A stretch of 64,000 bases of DNA from an uncultured Saprospiraceae bacterium (GCA_937950315.1 CALFDU010000028.1:1-64000), one strand, 5' to 3'. Numbered from the stretch's first letter, positions 37,153 to 46,131 are shown. Made by a program: numbers and translations. Notes: generated by a model from the letters alone, not told the origin.

Positions 37153-38557
37153 AATCATACTGCTAATAGGAATGCTGACAATAACAGTCAGCATTCTTAC
37201 AGCACAAAACACCCTTACACTAGAAACCACAACCCTCACAAAAAAAGAACTCGTTACAGGCCTTCTCATTCCCTGGGAAATGTCTTGGGGTCCAGATGAT
37301 CACATCTGGCTAACACAACGAAATGGACTCATCCTCAGAGTCGATCCTCAAACTGGAAATACTACAGAAATACTCGATTGGAGATCCAATGTCATCAATG
37401 AAGATGACTCAGGATTTGGAAGTGAATACGGCATGTTGGGTATGGCTTTTCACCCAGACTTTGAAAACAACCAAAAGATTTTTGTCGTATACAATTACGG
37501 TCCGCCTATCAAAGAGCGGCTGGTCACTTTTACATGGGACGGCACACAACTTGGTAATGAAGAAATCATTTTGGACAATATCGACGGTGCCGCATTTCAC
37601 AATGGCTCTCGTCTCTTAATTACCAAAGACAATAAAATATTGATGTCTACCGGAGACATAAAAGATGCCGCAAGAAGTCAGGATGTGGATGACCTACTTG
37701 GGAAATACCTAAGAATAAATCTTGATGGGACGGTTCCCGATGACAATCCAATCCCTGGAAATTATATGTATGCATTGGGTCTTAGAAACTCTCAAGGAAT
37801 TACTTACGGACCTAACGACAGCATTTTCATTTCAGAACATGGAGAAATGTTGTTTGACGAAATCAATATTTTACAAGCTGGAAGAAATTATGGATGGGCC
37901 AATGTTGAAGGTTCATGTAACACCAGTCTTGAGATTGACTTTTGCAATGCCAACAATGTGGTAGAACCGATTTTTGAGTGGACACCATGTATTGGCGTGA
38001 GCGACATAGAATACTATGACCACCCAGCTATCCCAGAATGGCAAGGAAAAATGTTGGTGAGTGTTCTAGGTGGAGCAGGATTTACTCGTGTACCTAGAAT
38101 CTCAGTGTTAACCTTCAATGAAGATGGTACTGATTTAGGGGATGAGGAGGTATACTTTGAGGACTTTGGAAGAATCAGAGATGTATGTGTCAATCCTCAT
38201 ACAGGTGCCATATACTTTGCAACCAATGGCCAAGCGTACCCTGGATCAGGACCAAATCAAATCGTAGAATATACAAACTTGGACTTCATCAGTAACACAG
38301 AAGAAACTGGATTGAATTCTCAAAGTATCAAACTACATCCTAATCCAGCGTCTGAGCTAATCAATCTTAGTTCAACGCAAGAATTAATCGGGACCAAATA
38401 TGAAATATATTCTTTTGCTGGGGAAAAAGTTAAAGACGGGTTAATAGAAACTTTAAATCAGGAATTAAACATTGCGGACCTAGGACAAGGACAATATTTT
38501 ATTCGTTGTCAAAATGAACATGGACAATTGTCTAGGAGTTTTTCGATTATTAAATAA
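37139..38557 (+). CDS. PQQ-dependent sugar dehydrogenase-like enzyme with T9SS type A domain
   Basis: This encodes 472 residues with a signal peptide (cleaved near I-L-T-A-Q). The propeller matches the soluble glucose/sorbosone dehydrogenase family: L-I-P-W-E-M-S-W-G-P-D, G-M-L-G-M-A-F-H-P-D-F, the active-site region F-H-N-G-S-R, S-T-G-D, L-G-L-R-N-S-Q-G and I-S-E-H-G. These enzymes oxidise sugars with PQQ and Ca2+; the actual substrate is unknown. A type A sorting domain (L-H-P-N-P-A-S-E-L) ends the protein, so it should act on the cell surface. Its ATG lies inside the end of the lysyl-oxidase-like gene, so the two are cotranscribed. Confidence 0.88.
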   Translation: MAKNKIILLIGMLTITVSILTAQNTLTLETTTLTKKELVTGLLIPWEMSWGPDDHIWLTQRNGLILRVDPQTGNTTEILDWRSNVINEDDSGFGSEYGMLGMAFHPDFENNQKIFVVYNYGPPIKERLVTFTWDGTQLGNEEIILDNIDGAAFHNGSRLLITKDNKILMSTGDIKDAARSQDVDDLLGKYLRINLDGTVPDDNPIPGNYMYALGLRNSQGITYGPNDSIFISEHGEMLFDEINILQAGRNYGWANVEGSCNTSLEIDFCNANNVVEPIFEWTPCIGVSDIEYYDHPAIPEWQGKMLVSVLGGAGFTRVPRISVLTFNEDGTDLGDEEVYFEDFGRIRDVCVNPHTGAIYFATNGQAYPGSGPNQIVEYTNLDFISNTEETGLNSQSIKLHPNPASELINLSSTQELIGTKYEIYSFAGEKVKDGLIETLNQELNIADLGQGQYFIRCQNEHGQLSRSFSIIK

Positions 38558-38570
38558 AAATCATTTTCTG

Positions 38571-39731
38571 ATGAAATTCATTTTCACATTAGCATTCATG
38601 CTTAGCTTCCTTTTGAATGACCTCTCAGCAACCCACATAGTTGCAGGATTTTCAACATACAAACACCTTTCAGATAATCGCTACGAAATTAAATTCACAT
38701 TGGTGAGAGATCAATTGTCAGGTGGTGCATTAAGTGATAATGAAATCGTAGTACAGGTATACACTTTTAATGGCGCTGCTTATACATTTCAAAACAACAT
38801 TATCACGCCGAGATCCAATATTTTTGAAGTTGAATTCGGAAGTCAAGCATCTATCGCCACACAAACTAATATATCATTAGAAGCAGCTGAATATACTTTT
38901 GATTTTGGATTAAGCGATCCAGAAGTGGATTATTTATTTGTGTTCCAAAGATGTTGTCGTACGCCTACATTATTAAACATTGCTGATCCGAACGAAAACG
39001 GAATTACTTTGATTTCAACAATTTCCAAAGAGGCTCAAGCCATTCAAAATAGTAGTATTGAATTTGATATATTACCAAGTTTTCTTGCAATTGTCAATCA
39101 AGAACAAACTACAGCTATCAATGCCTTAAGCATCGACGGAGATACTCTTTCTTATCAATTCTCTCCAAGTTATAACGGTGGTGGTGACGATGGTGCTACT
39201 GGAATTGGAGATCCTACTTCTTGTACGGGAGTCACTCCTCATGGTCCTTGTCCTCCTCCATACCAGCAAGTCGAGTATTCCTTTGATGAGACAAGTTTCA
39301 TTACTCCGTTTCCTGAATGGGCTGACCAAGGAATGAATGCTACCAATGGAACATTAGAAGGAATTCCAAGCTTATTAGGACATTATGCCTATGGGTTTTC
39401 AATTCATGAGTCTCGAAATGGACAGATCATAAATACGACTTCATTTGATTATGCAATTTATGTTTTACCTTTTACTTCTTCTACTGAAAATCTACACGAG
39501 AACAAGTTAAAGGTTCATGGTAATCCTAGCAACGATGGATTCATCGTAGAAAGCGATACAGACAAAAAGCTCAATTATGAAGTATACAATCTTGAAGGGA
39601 AAAAAATAAATACGACCATTGGCTACGAAGGAAATACTGTCAAAATTGATTTTGAAGGTCATGCAGGTATGTATATTCTTAAAGCATTCAACGAGACTAC
39701 CAATCAAAGCATTAGATTGATCAAACTATAG
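38571..39731 (+). CDS. Surface protein of the HIVGG type with T9SS type A domain
   Basis: This encodes 386 residues. The ATG at 38571, 13 bp after the previous stop, directly opens the signal peptide ([11 protein letters not shown]); a longer frame from 38514 overlaps the previous gene and is unlikely. The mature start [11 protein letters not shown], the C-C-R-T-P-T motif and the following beta domains resemble the N-terminal region found in many Bacteroidota gliding or adhesin proteins. A type A sorting domain ends it. It is the third gene of the lysyl oxidase/PQQ operon; its role, perhaps substrate or scaffold, is inference. Its TAG shares the palindrome CTATAG with the opposing yidD stop. 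Confidence 0.8.
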   Translation: MKFIFTLAFMLSFLLNDLSATHIVAGFSTYKHLSDNRYEIKFTLVRDQLSGGALSDNEIVVQVYTFNGAAYTFQNNIITPRSNIFEVEFGSQASIATQTNISLEAAEYTFDFGLSDPEVDYLFVFQRCCRTPTLLNIADPNENGITLISTISKEAQAIQNSSIEFDILPSFLAIVNQEQTTAINALSIDGDTLSYQFSPSYNGGGDDGATGIGDPTSCTGVTPHGPCPPPYQQVEYSFDETSFITPFPEWADQGMNATNGTLEGIPSLLGHYAYGFSIHESRNGQIINTTSFDYAIYVLPFTSSTENLHENKLKVHGNPSNDGFIVESDTDKKLNYEVYNLEGKKINTTIGYEGNTVKIDFEGHAGMYILKAFNETTNQSIRLIKL

Positions 39732-40001
39732 GCTTTTCTTTTTAGGATTTTTAGGAACAGGATCTTCACCCATGCCTCCCCATGGGTGGCAACTTCCTAT
39801 CCGCTTTAAACCTAAGAAAACTCCTTTGATTACACCCCATTCTCTGATGGCTCCAATCATATAATGAGAACAAGTTGGCGTATATCTACAGCTAGGCCCC
39901 AACAAAGGAGAGATTAATTTTTGGTAGACTCTAATGGGGAAAATAAATATAGACTGGATGAAATTACTCACAACTGAAGGTTTTTTCTTTGTCTCCAGCA
40001 T
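39726..40001 (-). CDS. yidD: Membrane protein insertion efficiency factor YidD
   Basis: This encodes 91 residues from the ATG at 40001; that start overlaps the DUF6702 end by 38 bp. A GTG at 39971 (81 residues) would fit the usual family length better and overlap by only 8 bp, so the start is unsettled. The core is unmistakable: [34 protein letters not shown], and D-P-V-P. YidD is a small amphipathic membrane protein that helps insertion with YidC. Here it is not beside rnpA/yidC but last in an unrelated operon. Confidence 0.93.
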   Translation of the reverse strand: MLETKKKPSVVSNFIQSIFIFPIRVYQKLISPLLGPSCRYTPTCSHYMIGAIREWGVIKGVFLGLKRIGSCHPWGGMGEDPVPKNPKKKSL

Positions 40002-40479
40002 CGAAGGTAAAGTATGACCTATTCCCTGATTCAGTGGTGAAAGAAAGAATGTTTTTTTGATCATCAAACATTTCTGTCAACAGTGTATTGCTCACTTTAA
40101 TTTCAGAACAACCGTCATAAATAGGAAACTTAACATAACACCACAATGCGGCAAGATCTTCTGATAATTCGGTGCCTAGAATTTCAGCTTCCAACAATTC
40201 TGCTCCTGCCATAATTTGAAACACATCGCTAATATATTCGCCCACGTACTGCACTGAATTTTCACTTTCTTTTTCAGTTCCTATAAACAATCCTTCTACA
40301 CCTCGTTTTGCTAGTGCAGATTCCAAATCGTCAATAAATATTTTGATGCTTAATTGAATTACATCTTTAGATTCCTTGTACTTTAATTCACTATTGGACA
40401 AATGAAATTCGTGCGCATTATCGTTTGATAAAGTCGAACTGAAAACGAAAAGAAAAAATGTGATTAGTATCTTAAACAT
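39964..40479 (-). CDS. DUF6702 family protein
   Basis: This encodes 171 residues with a signal peptide ([12 protein letters not shown]). The mature start [12 protein letters not shown] and [10 protein letters not shown] match DUF6702, small exported Bacteroidota proteins of unknown role. The C-terminal half is beta-rich with three cysteines. It begins 5 bp after the stop of the propeller gene and overlaps yidD, so the three are cotranscribed. Confidence 0.8.
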   Translation of the reverse strand: MFKILITFFLFVFSSTLSNDNAHEFHLSNSELKYKESKDVIQLSIKIFIDDLESALAKRGVEGLFIGTEKESENSVQYVGEYISDVFQIMAGAELLEAEILGTELSEDLAALWCYVKFPIYDGCSEIKVSNTLLTEMFDDQKNILSFTTESGNRSYFTFDAGDKEKTFSCE

Positions 40480-40484
40480 AAGGT

Positions 40485-42467
40485 TTACACCTCATCTCTT
40501 TTAGTAAAGATGAATTTCAACAAAAGTAAACCAATTAGTGCGATAGAAGCAAATAAAATAAGTTTAGGATAGTCGAGATCGGTTAAAGTTTGAGGAATAT
40601 TGTTGGAATTTGATTTAGTTTCAGCCACCGTTACTGGTTCCTCGTCCTCTTCTACCTTCAAAATATTGCATATTTTATCATGATTCCTGTTGATATTGGC
40701 CAATCCCGAACCATTCTGAAGCCAAATCTTTTCTTGATCATCAACAAACAATCTTGAGTTTTCATCTGCATTAACTGGAATCGCACAATATGCATCGTAA
40801 GGATCCTTAAGGTAGTTATCGCGCTTGTACATCATGAGTCGATCAGAATGAAGTATGTATATGTTGTCCTGGTGCACATGAAAATCTAGTATATTTTCTA
40901 GCGAAGGCAAAAATTCAAAAGCAATGTCATCTTTGGTACAGACGACTTTGATGATGGCACGTTGAGCTGGAATCAATAATGATTCATCGTCGATAAAGAA
41001 TTGCTTATTTGACTTAAGCATTTTTTCGTTCCCTTCTATTTCACTCTGGTGGTGCAAAACATTATCACCAATCAGATAAATCCCTTGTTCGCTTACCGCA
41101 TACTTCTTATCCTGGCAACTCAATACATTGTAAAATGCTTCATCTCCTGAAACCAAAACATGGGTTCTACCATTTTTATGAATAGAAATCCCATTATCAT
41201 GACAGAAATAAATACTGTCATCAATCTCTGTAATTTGATTTAACTTCTTGGCTGGCTTACGAATTGTTTTACTCACTTTTTGTTGTTGCTTATCAAGCAA
41301 CAGCACATTCCTTTTGTCAGCAATCCAAAAATCTCCGTTCTTTGTTGGGAATGATTGCATCACAGGGCGGTATTCTGATTTTTCAAAAACGCCTTTGGTA
41401 GGGTTAAAGCTTTTGACTTCTGAGGTACCCGATAAAAGTAGGTCATCTCCAAAGTAATACATACTCCCTTTAGAATATGTTTTGGAACCATGAAAGTAAG
41501 AACCTTCCGTACTTGAAATATAGAGACCTTTAGAAGTCCCAATTAGCATCAGGTCCTTATTGGAATTGTACTCTATCGTGTGGATAATAAAATCCTCTTG
41601 CTCATTGGTCGGAATAATGGAAACTGCTTTTGATTCCAGATGAAATCTCCCTAATTTTTTATCCGTCAAGAACCAGATAAATCCATGATCATCCGTTTCA
41701 AGTTCCTTGATAGGTTCATTTCCAATATGGTTTCTGAGGTTAAAAGTTTCGATGCGATTTGATTCTTGTACGATGGCAAATCCTCCTTTGTATCCTAGAT
41801 AGACATCATTGTCCTTGGATATATGAATCGATGTAAGATCATTGGTAGGAAGACCATTCAAGGTTGACAACCTTCGCATTTTGTCTTGTTGATCAATTAT
41901 ATAAGCTCCTACCCCGTGGTTTACAAACCAAAGGTCGCCATTACCGTGCTTGCGAATATCCCAGAAAGGAATCTTGCTATTCATGATGATCGGAATCGTA
42001 TCGATGTTTCCTTCAGAGTACTTATATATGTGGTGACCTGCTATCCATAGATTATTTCCATCTTGGTAGCTCGCAGCATTGGGGTACTTTTCGTCTATCC
42101 CATTTGACTTGATCGTCCTATTTTTGATCTCGTAAAAGCCGCCATAATTCCCTAGAAAAATTGGATGTTTTGTGAAGCGATCATAGGTCTGATTATGAAA
42201 CAGCATGTTTTTACCGATGCCTAGGTTTCGACATGCAAGATCGCCAGGTTCTAAAATACAAAGTCGATCGACCGTAATGAGGTATGACGTATTGTTCTCC
42301 GCATCATGCCATATTTCTTTCAGCTCTTCCTGAATGTCCGTGTAGCTCACTATATATGGAAGTTGTCCATTTACGCTTGCGCAAAAGCTTATAAACAACA
42401 TGATGACCCATAAGTATTTTAACACTTTAATCGATTTTTGGCTTGTGCAGGGGAATACACAATACAT
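40485..42467 (-). CDS. Membrane-anchored two-component-regulator-type propeller protein without a kinase domain
   Basis: This encodes 660 residues from the ATG at 42467; the frame is open to 42524, and the true start is uncertain. A signal sequence ends near A-S-V-N-G-Q. The body has Reg_prop-type propeller blades (for example L-S-T-L-N-G-L-P-T-N-D-L-T-S-I, D-D-H-G-F-I-W-F-L-T-D). Near the C-terminus is a short acidic linker, then one transmembrane helix (L-I-L-F-A-S-I-A-L-I-G-L-L-L-L-K-F-I-F) and only a few cytoplasmic residues. Hybrid sensors of this family continue into Y_Y_Y and histidine kinase domains, absent here. It may sense a ligand and act through another membrane protein. It heads an operon with DUF6702 and yidD. 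Confidence 0.75.
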   Translation of the reverse strand: MYCVFPCTSQKSIKVLKYLWVIMLFISFCASVNGQLPYIVSYTDIQEELKEIWHDAENNTSYLITVDRLCILEPGDLACRNLGIGKNMLFHNQTYDRFTKHPIFLGNYGGFYEIKNRTIKSNGIDEKYPNAASYQDGNNLWIAGHHIYKYSEGNIDTIPIIMNSKIPFWDIRKHGNGDLWFVNHGVGAYIIDQQDKMRRLSTLNGLPTNDLTSIHISKDNDVYLGYKGGFAIVQESNRIETFNLRNHIGNEPIKELETDDHGFIWFLTDKKLGRFHLESKAVSIIPTNEQEDFIIHTIEYNSNKDLMLIGTSKGLYISSTEGSYFHGSKTYSKGSMYYFGDDLLLSGTSEVKSFNPTKGVFEKSEYRPVMQSFPTKNGDFWIADKRNVLLLDKQQQKVSKTIRKPAKKLNQITEIDDSIYFCHDNGISIHKNGRTHVLVSGDEAFYNVLSCQDKKYAVSEQGIYLIGDNVLHHQSEIEGNEKMLKSNKQFFIDDESLLIPAQRAIIKVVCTKDDIAFEFLPSLENILDFHVHQDNIYILHSDRLMMYKRDNYLKDPYDAYCAIPVNADENSRLFVDDQEKIWLQNGSGLANINRNHDKICNILKVEEDEEPVTVAETKSNSNNIPQTLTDLDYPKLILFASIALIGLLLLKFIFTKRDEV

Positions 42468-42798
42468 GAAACATATTACAAAAATATGTAATATATAATT
42501 AACAAAAGCAAATAAGCCTGACAATTATGTGTTTTTAAGGACGTATTAACATCTTATCATTTGAGCATTACTCTATGTAATTTGATAGATTGAAATGGGA
42601 GGCACAACAACAGTAAACATAGTACTTCCAATTGCGTTTAGACAAGATGGTTATTTGAAAACCGTACACATACTTTTACAAGTAAGTAGATGACCTAAAT
42701 CAATACAATAATTCTTGATGATAAAGAAGAGGGATAAAAAATATTGGTGTAATTTGTTTGTCGCAATCATATAGCTAGAACAAACACTTCATCTCTCT
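42468..42798. other. 331-bp divergent intergenic region
   Basis: This lies between the propeller gene and the barrel gene. It should contain both promoters, but no full consensus pair is clear. A 32-codon frame at 42595-42693 looks faintly coding but has no supporting feature. Confidence 0.4.
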
Positions 42799-43353
42799 AT
42801 GAAAAATATCATACTTCCAATCCTAATTTGTATCACCTCCATCTCTCATGTATTTTCTCAAAATTATATGTTCCTTGAATGGGAGATTGTTGGTGTTTCA
42901 TTCATCGCACCTACAGATGAAAAGAATATCAATACGCTTGGATTTCACTCTGAACTTAGATTAAACTTGAGTGATAAATTTTCATTAGGCTTTAAAACTG
43001 AAAATCATATTTTCAATCCATATAAAATGTTTGGTGAACCAATAAGAAGTTTTGGAATTACTACTTCCTTGTCTGTTACCTCTGATTACTATTTCCATAA
43101 CAATATAAATAAGCGAGGATATTTTGGCGTTACCGTAGGCTCTTTTGATAATATGGCTACGACAGAATCAGGGATTGATGTTGGAGGAAGAGGATTTGGG
43201 ATAACGCCGAGAGTGGGTTATGAATTTTCAATCTTTAGACTTACAGGAGAATACAACTTTGTCTTTCTTGAAGACTTCCCCAACTACTTTGGATTAAGAC
43301 TGGGCATAAATATCGGAGGAAGGTATAAGAAAAACAAGGATGCTAAAACATAA
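42799..43353 (+). CDS. Small outer-membrane beta-barrel protein, unknown family
   Basis: This encodes 184 residues with a signal peptide (cleaved near H-V-F-S-Q). The rest is alternating polar/hydrophobic strands with Gly and aromatic residues (L-G-F-H-S-E-L-R-L-N-L-S, S-F-G-I-T-T-S-L-S-V, R-V-G-Y-E-F, F-G-L-R-L-G-I-N-I-G-G-R-Y), consistent with an 8-strand barrel. The end is lysine-rich (K-K-N-K-D-A-K-T). I do not recognise a named family. It lies 29 bp before the PH-like gene and probably shares its transcript. Confidence 0.7.
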   Translation: MKNIILPILICITSISHVFSQNYMFLEWEIVGVSFIAPTDEKNINTLGFHSELRLNLSDKFSLGFKTENHIFNPYKMFGEPIRSFGITTSLSVTSDYYFHNNINKRGYFGVTVGSFDNMATTESGIDVGGRGFGITPRVGYEFSIFRLTGEYNFVFLEDFPNYFGLRLGINIGGRYKKNKDAKT

Positions 43354-43382
43354 GTACCTACAAGAACAAAAATTAAAAACGA

Positions 43383-43850
43383 ATGAGCGAATCACTAAAA
43401 TTCGACTATCAATCTAAGAGAGATCGAGATCCACAAAGTAAACAAACAATGCTATTCCTAAGACTCGGTGGTCTAGTTTTTGTTTTAACTGGAGGCGTCT
43501 CTATGTGGCTTACTTGGGATAACCTATTCACCTATAAGTTATTCCTCTACCCTCTTCAAATTGCATTCGGACTATTCCAATTCATATATCCTCAACTGTC
43601 TGCAAGAGGATTTTCACTCACCAACAAAACAGTAAGTATAGACGACCAATCCATTTCTTGGAAACTAAGTGCTAGAAAACCGATGCAAAGCATCAAAATA
43701 TCTTCCATCAATAAAATCAATGTCTACTTTGGAGAAGTGCACTTTGAAATGAACTCAGGAGAAAACCTCATCCTAAAGAAGCATGAGATCAGGAACAAAA
43801 CTAAGTTTGAAAAATTCAATCAGCTCATCGAAGAAATGCAAAAAGACTAA
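43383..43850 (+). CDS. Membrane protein with two helices and a PH-like domain
   Basis: This encodes 155 residues. A charged N-terminus precedes two transmembrane helices (about 24-45 and 52-70). A C-terminal beta-rich region (L-T-N-K-T-V-S-I-D-D-Q-S-I-S-W-K-L, then I-N-K-I-N-V-Y, then a final helix F-N-Q-L-I-E-E-M) is reminiscent of bacterial PH-like (bPH) domains. Function unknown. Its stop codon is inside the stem of the terminator at 43842-43898. Confidence 0.65.
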   Translation: MSESLKFDYQSKRDRDPQSKQTMLFLRLGGLVFVLTGGVSMWLTWDNLFTYKLFLYPLQIAFGLFQFIYPQLSARGFSLTNKTVSIDDQSISWKLSARKPMQSIKISSINKINVYFGEVHFEMNSGENLILKKHEIRNKTKFEKFNQLIEEMQKD

Positions 43851-43898
43851 ACGCTGCTTAGATCCTGTAAACCAAAACGTTTAGTCTTTCTTCTTTTT
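43842..43898 (+). terminator. Long-stem terminator overlapping the stop codon
   Basis: A 12-bp perfect stem (43842-43853 with 43878-43889) has a 24-nt loop and is followed by T-rich sequence. The stop codon of the PH-like gene (43848-43850) lies in the left arm, so ribosomes would compete with folding. Confidence 0.7.
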
Positions 43899-44017
43899 AT
43901 ATTTCTAGTAGGTACAATCAGAAAAGCAATCATTGAAAATCCCTAAAACAAAAACTAAATCAATAGATTGCTTGTCAAAAATTCATTGAAAAATGAATCA
44001 CAATCAAGGAAGAGATT

Positions 44018-44713
44018 CTACTTCCCGAGTAAAAACACAGTAGGGATCTTATTGAAATTAGGCTTACTACCCTTCCAATCTTTGATTTTTTTTGTCTGTA
44101 TCGATTGTTGTTCGCCAGATATATCTATGGCAATACACAAGCTCAGGTTGGAATCTAAAAACTTACAGATGTGGTCGAGCATCCGTTGGTTTCTAAAAGG
44201 CGTTTCTATAAAAATCTGGGTTTGCCCTTTTTGTGCAGCTTTTTGCAGACCAGCCAGTTTGGATTTTAATTCGCCATCTTTAATAGGCAAGTAGCCGTGG
44301 AAGGTGAAGTTTTGGCCATTAAGTCCAGATCCACTCAATGCGAGCAAAATTGAAGAAGGGCCTGGCAAAGGAATTACCTCAAAGTTATTGCGATGAGCTA
44401 ATGCGGCAAATTCTTTTCCTGGGTCGGCAACTCCAGGCATACCAGACTCACTGATTACTCCGACATCGTGGCCAGCTTTCAACCATGCCAATACTTGGCT
44501 CTGTCCTACTTGTAGATCACGCTTGTCCATTTCCACCAACTCTATTTCTTGAATTGAGAATGGTGGATTGCAGAGCTTGATAAACCTTCTTGCGGTCCTT
44601 GCTCTTTCTGCCACGTAGAATTTCAAACTTTGGATTATTCGGAGACTAGCTTCTGGGATAGAATCAACTTGGCCTTCAGAAATTACGGAAGGCACCATAT
44701 ACAATTTTGCCAT
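44018..44713 (-). CDS. RsmI-like SAM-dependent methyltransferase (tetrapyrrole methylase fold)
   Basis: This encodes 231 residues. It keeps the fold's signatures: S-E-S-G-M-P-G-V-A-D-P-G (SAM site), V-I-P-L-P-G-P-S-S-I-L-L-A-L, and F-T-F-H-G-Y-L-P and the E-T-P-F-R-N loop near the substrate pocket. RsmI methylates the 2'-OH of C1402 in 16S rRNA; Bacteroidota also carry a shorter relative annotated only as SAM-dependent methyltransferase, and this protein looks like that one. No partner gene adjoins it. Confidence 0.88.
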   Translation of the reverse strand: MAKLYMVPSVISEGQVDSIPEASLRIIQSLKFYVAERARTARRFIKLCNPPFSIQEIELVEMDKRDLQVGQSQVLAWLKAGHDVGVISESGMPGVADPGKEFAALAHRNNFEVIPLPGPSSILLALSGSGLNGQNFTFHGYLPIKDGELKSKLAGLQKAAQKGQTQIFIETPFRNQRMLDHICKFLDSNLSLCIAIDISGEQQSIQTKKIKDWKGSKPNFNKIPTVFLLGK

Positions 44714-44814
44714 GGCTGAAAATTAGATAGTAAATCGGAGAATGGGAAATTTAGTGGAGAATAAATTAATTTATCAAATCCAAAATCATCCATTTACTGG
44801 CTTGGATAATTTTT

Positions 44815-44851
44815 ATCAAAAACGAAAGGCCCAGTTCTTCAACTGGGCCTT
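44815..44851 (-). terminator. Rho-independent terminator after the radical SAM-like gene
   Basis: An 11-bp perfect stem (44826-44836 with 44841-44851) with a CTTC loop is followed on the minus strand by T-rich sequence. It is 69 bp past the stop. Confidence 0.75.
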
Positions 44852-44919
44852 CTACTAAAAAGTGAGGACGACAAATTTTCTTCACCTGATCATCAGAAAT
44901 ATTTTCTAGTGCAATCTTA

Positions 44920-45951
44920 TTATCCGAACAAAGTCAATTGCGGATTTTTCATGGACTCAAATAAATCTGTGTCTAATTCGATCTTCCTTATTTCGTTGAA
45001 ATAAACTTTTTTAGCCAAACGTAACTGTTCCTTTATGGAATCAGCAAAGCTACCAGTACCTATCATTCGCTGACCAAGGCGATTACCTGTCTCTTTGCTT
45101 GTGTGTAAGTTGGCTATCTGATCCATTATTTTGTCGTACTTACTTGGGTAAGATTTCTGTAACCAATCTCTAAAATCATCTTCCGTTTCATCATTCAGAC
45201 GAATGACAATGTGGTTGATGTCATTTGCACCATGGCTAGCAACGGTACGAACGAGTGGCATAATTTCGTGATCGTTGAGGCCAGGGATTATCGGAGCTGC
45301 AAGCACTGATACTGGAATCCCTTCGGTGGATAAATGTTTGATGGTTCTTAATCTTGCGAAAGTGGAAGAAGTTCTAGGATTCATTTTTTGTCTTAAGCGA
45401 TCATCTAGGGTGTTAAGTGAGATGGTCACTTTTACCAAATTGTGTGAAGCCAATTTTTTCAATACATCAAGATCTCTAATGATCAATGCATTTTTGGTTG
45501 TAATCTGAACTGGGTGTTTGAATTCCCAAAGAACTTCAAGAATTGCGCGAGTCAATTCTAATTTATCTTCTATTGGAAGATAGCAATCAGTGTTTCCTGA
45601 AAGTATGATTGGTGATACTTTCCAGGAAGCACTTGAAAGCTTCTTACGCAATAGTTCGGGAGCATTCTCATTGATAATGACTTTTGTCTCAGTATCTAAG
45701 CTAGGACCAAAGCCCCAAAAAGGATTGCTTTGTTTTTCTCCTAGCGTTTCATACGGATTCATCAAATAGTCCTCAAGAATATCGGAATGGGTCACTGATG
45801 CTAAAATCGAATGGGATCCCGAAGGCTTGCAAGCTGCTTTTGGATTGGGACCCGATTCTAGTTCTACAATAGTATCATTCAGTAGGTTGTCAAATCTTCC
45901 TGAAGGTTGAAATTGTGACCTTCTTCCTTTAATGGTTTTTAGATTATTCAT
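44920..45951 (-). CDS. PA0069-family radical SAM homologue lacking the cluster cysteines
   Basis: This encodes 343 residues. Nearly every landmark of the PA0069/SplB-like family is present: K-G-R-x-x-Q-F at 8-14, M-N-P-Y at 64-67, L-D-T-E-T-K-V, N-A-P-E-L-L-R-K, L-S-G-N-T-D-C-Y-L-P-I-E, I-T-T-K-N-A-L-I-I-R-D-L-D, P-I-I-P-G-L-N-D-H-E-I and the C-terminal Q-L-T-L-F. But where relatives have N-P-Y-x-G-C-E-H-G-C-x-Y-C-Y, this one reads N-P-Y-E-T-L-G-E-K-Q-S-N-P (residues 65-77): the C-x3-C-x2-C motif is replaced and shortened by about 7 residues in frame. Only two Cys remain. It should not hold a [4Fe-4S] cluster or do radical chemistry. A consensus promoter precedes it. Confidence 0.85.
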   Translation of the reverse strand: MNNLKTIKGRRSQFQPSGRFDNLLNDTIVELESGPNPKAACKPSGSHSILASVTHSDILEDYLMNPYETLGEKQSNPFWGFGPSLDTETKVIINENAPELLRKKLSSASWKVSPIILSGNTDCYLPIEDKLELTRAILEVLWEFKHPVQITTKNALIIRDLDVLKKLASHNLVKVTISLNTLDDRLRQKMNPRTSSTFARLRTIKHLSTEGIPVSVLAAPIIPGLNDHEIMPLVRTVASHGANDINHIVIRLNDETEDDFRDWLQKSYPSKYDKIMDQIANLHTSKETGNRLGQRMIGTGSFADSIKEQLRLAKKVYFNEIRKIELDTDLFESMKNPQLTLFG

Positions 45952-45988
45952 GTTAGGTGCTATTATTATCTAATGTCGAATTACTCGT

Positions 45989-46019
45989 CAAATATATGGC
46001 GAGATTTTCGCATTGTCAA
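45989..46019 (-). promoter_or_regulatory. Promoter for the radical SAM-like gene
   Basis: On the minus strand TTG (46019-46017) and TATATTTG (45996-45989) are 20 bp apart, a full match to the Bacteroidota consensus, 37 bp before the ATG. Confidence 0.7.
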
Positions 46020-46131
46020 ATTTTCCGACATTTTTCGTCGAATAATTTAGCTGTCTTACATAAATAATCGAATTACACAGAATGCGTATTTGCCCGAAAG
46101 GGCCCAAAACATTAAAGAAAAGGTATTAAAT

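Noticed and set aside
42595-42693. 32-codon frame upstream of the barrel gene
   Set aside because: Too short and without supporting signals.
42740-42760. TAATTTG as the promoter -7 box of the barrel gene
   Set aside because: It is one base shorter than TAnnTTTG and has no TTG at the right distance.
45700-45780. Frameshift explaining the missing radical SAM cysteines
   Set aside because: Other frames around the site contain stops and no cysteine cluster, and the flanks stay in the same frame.
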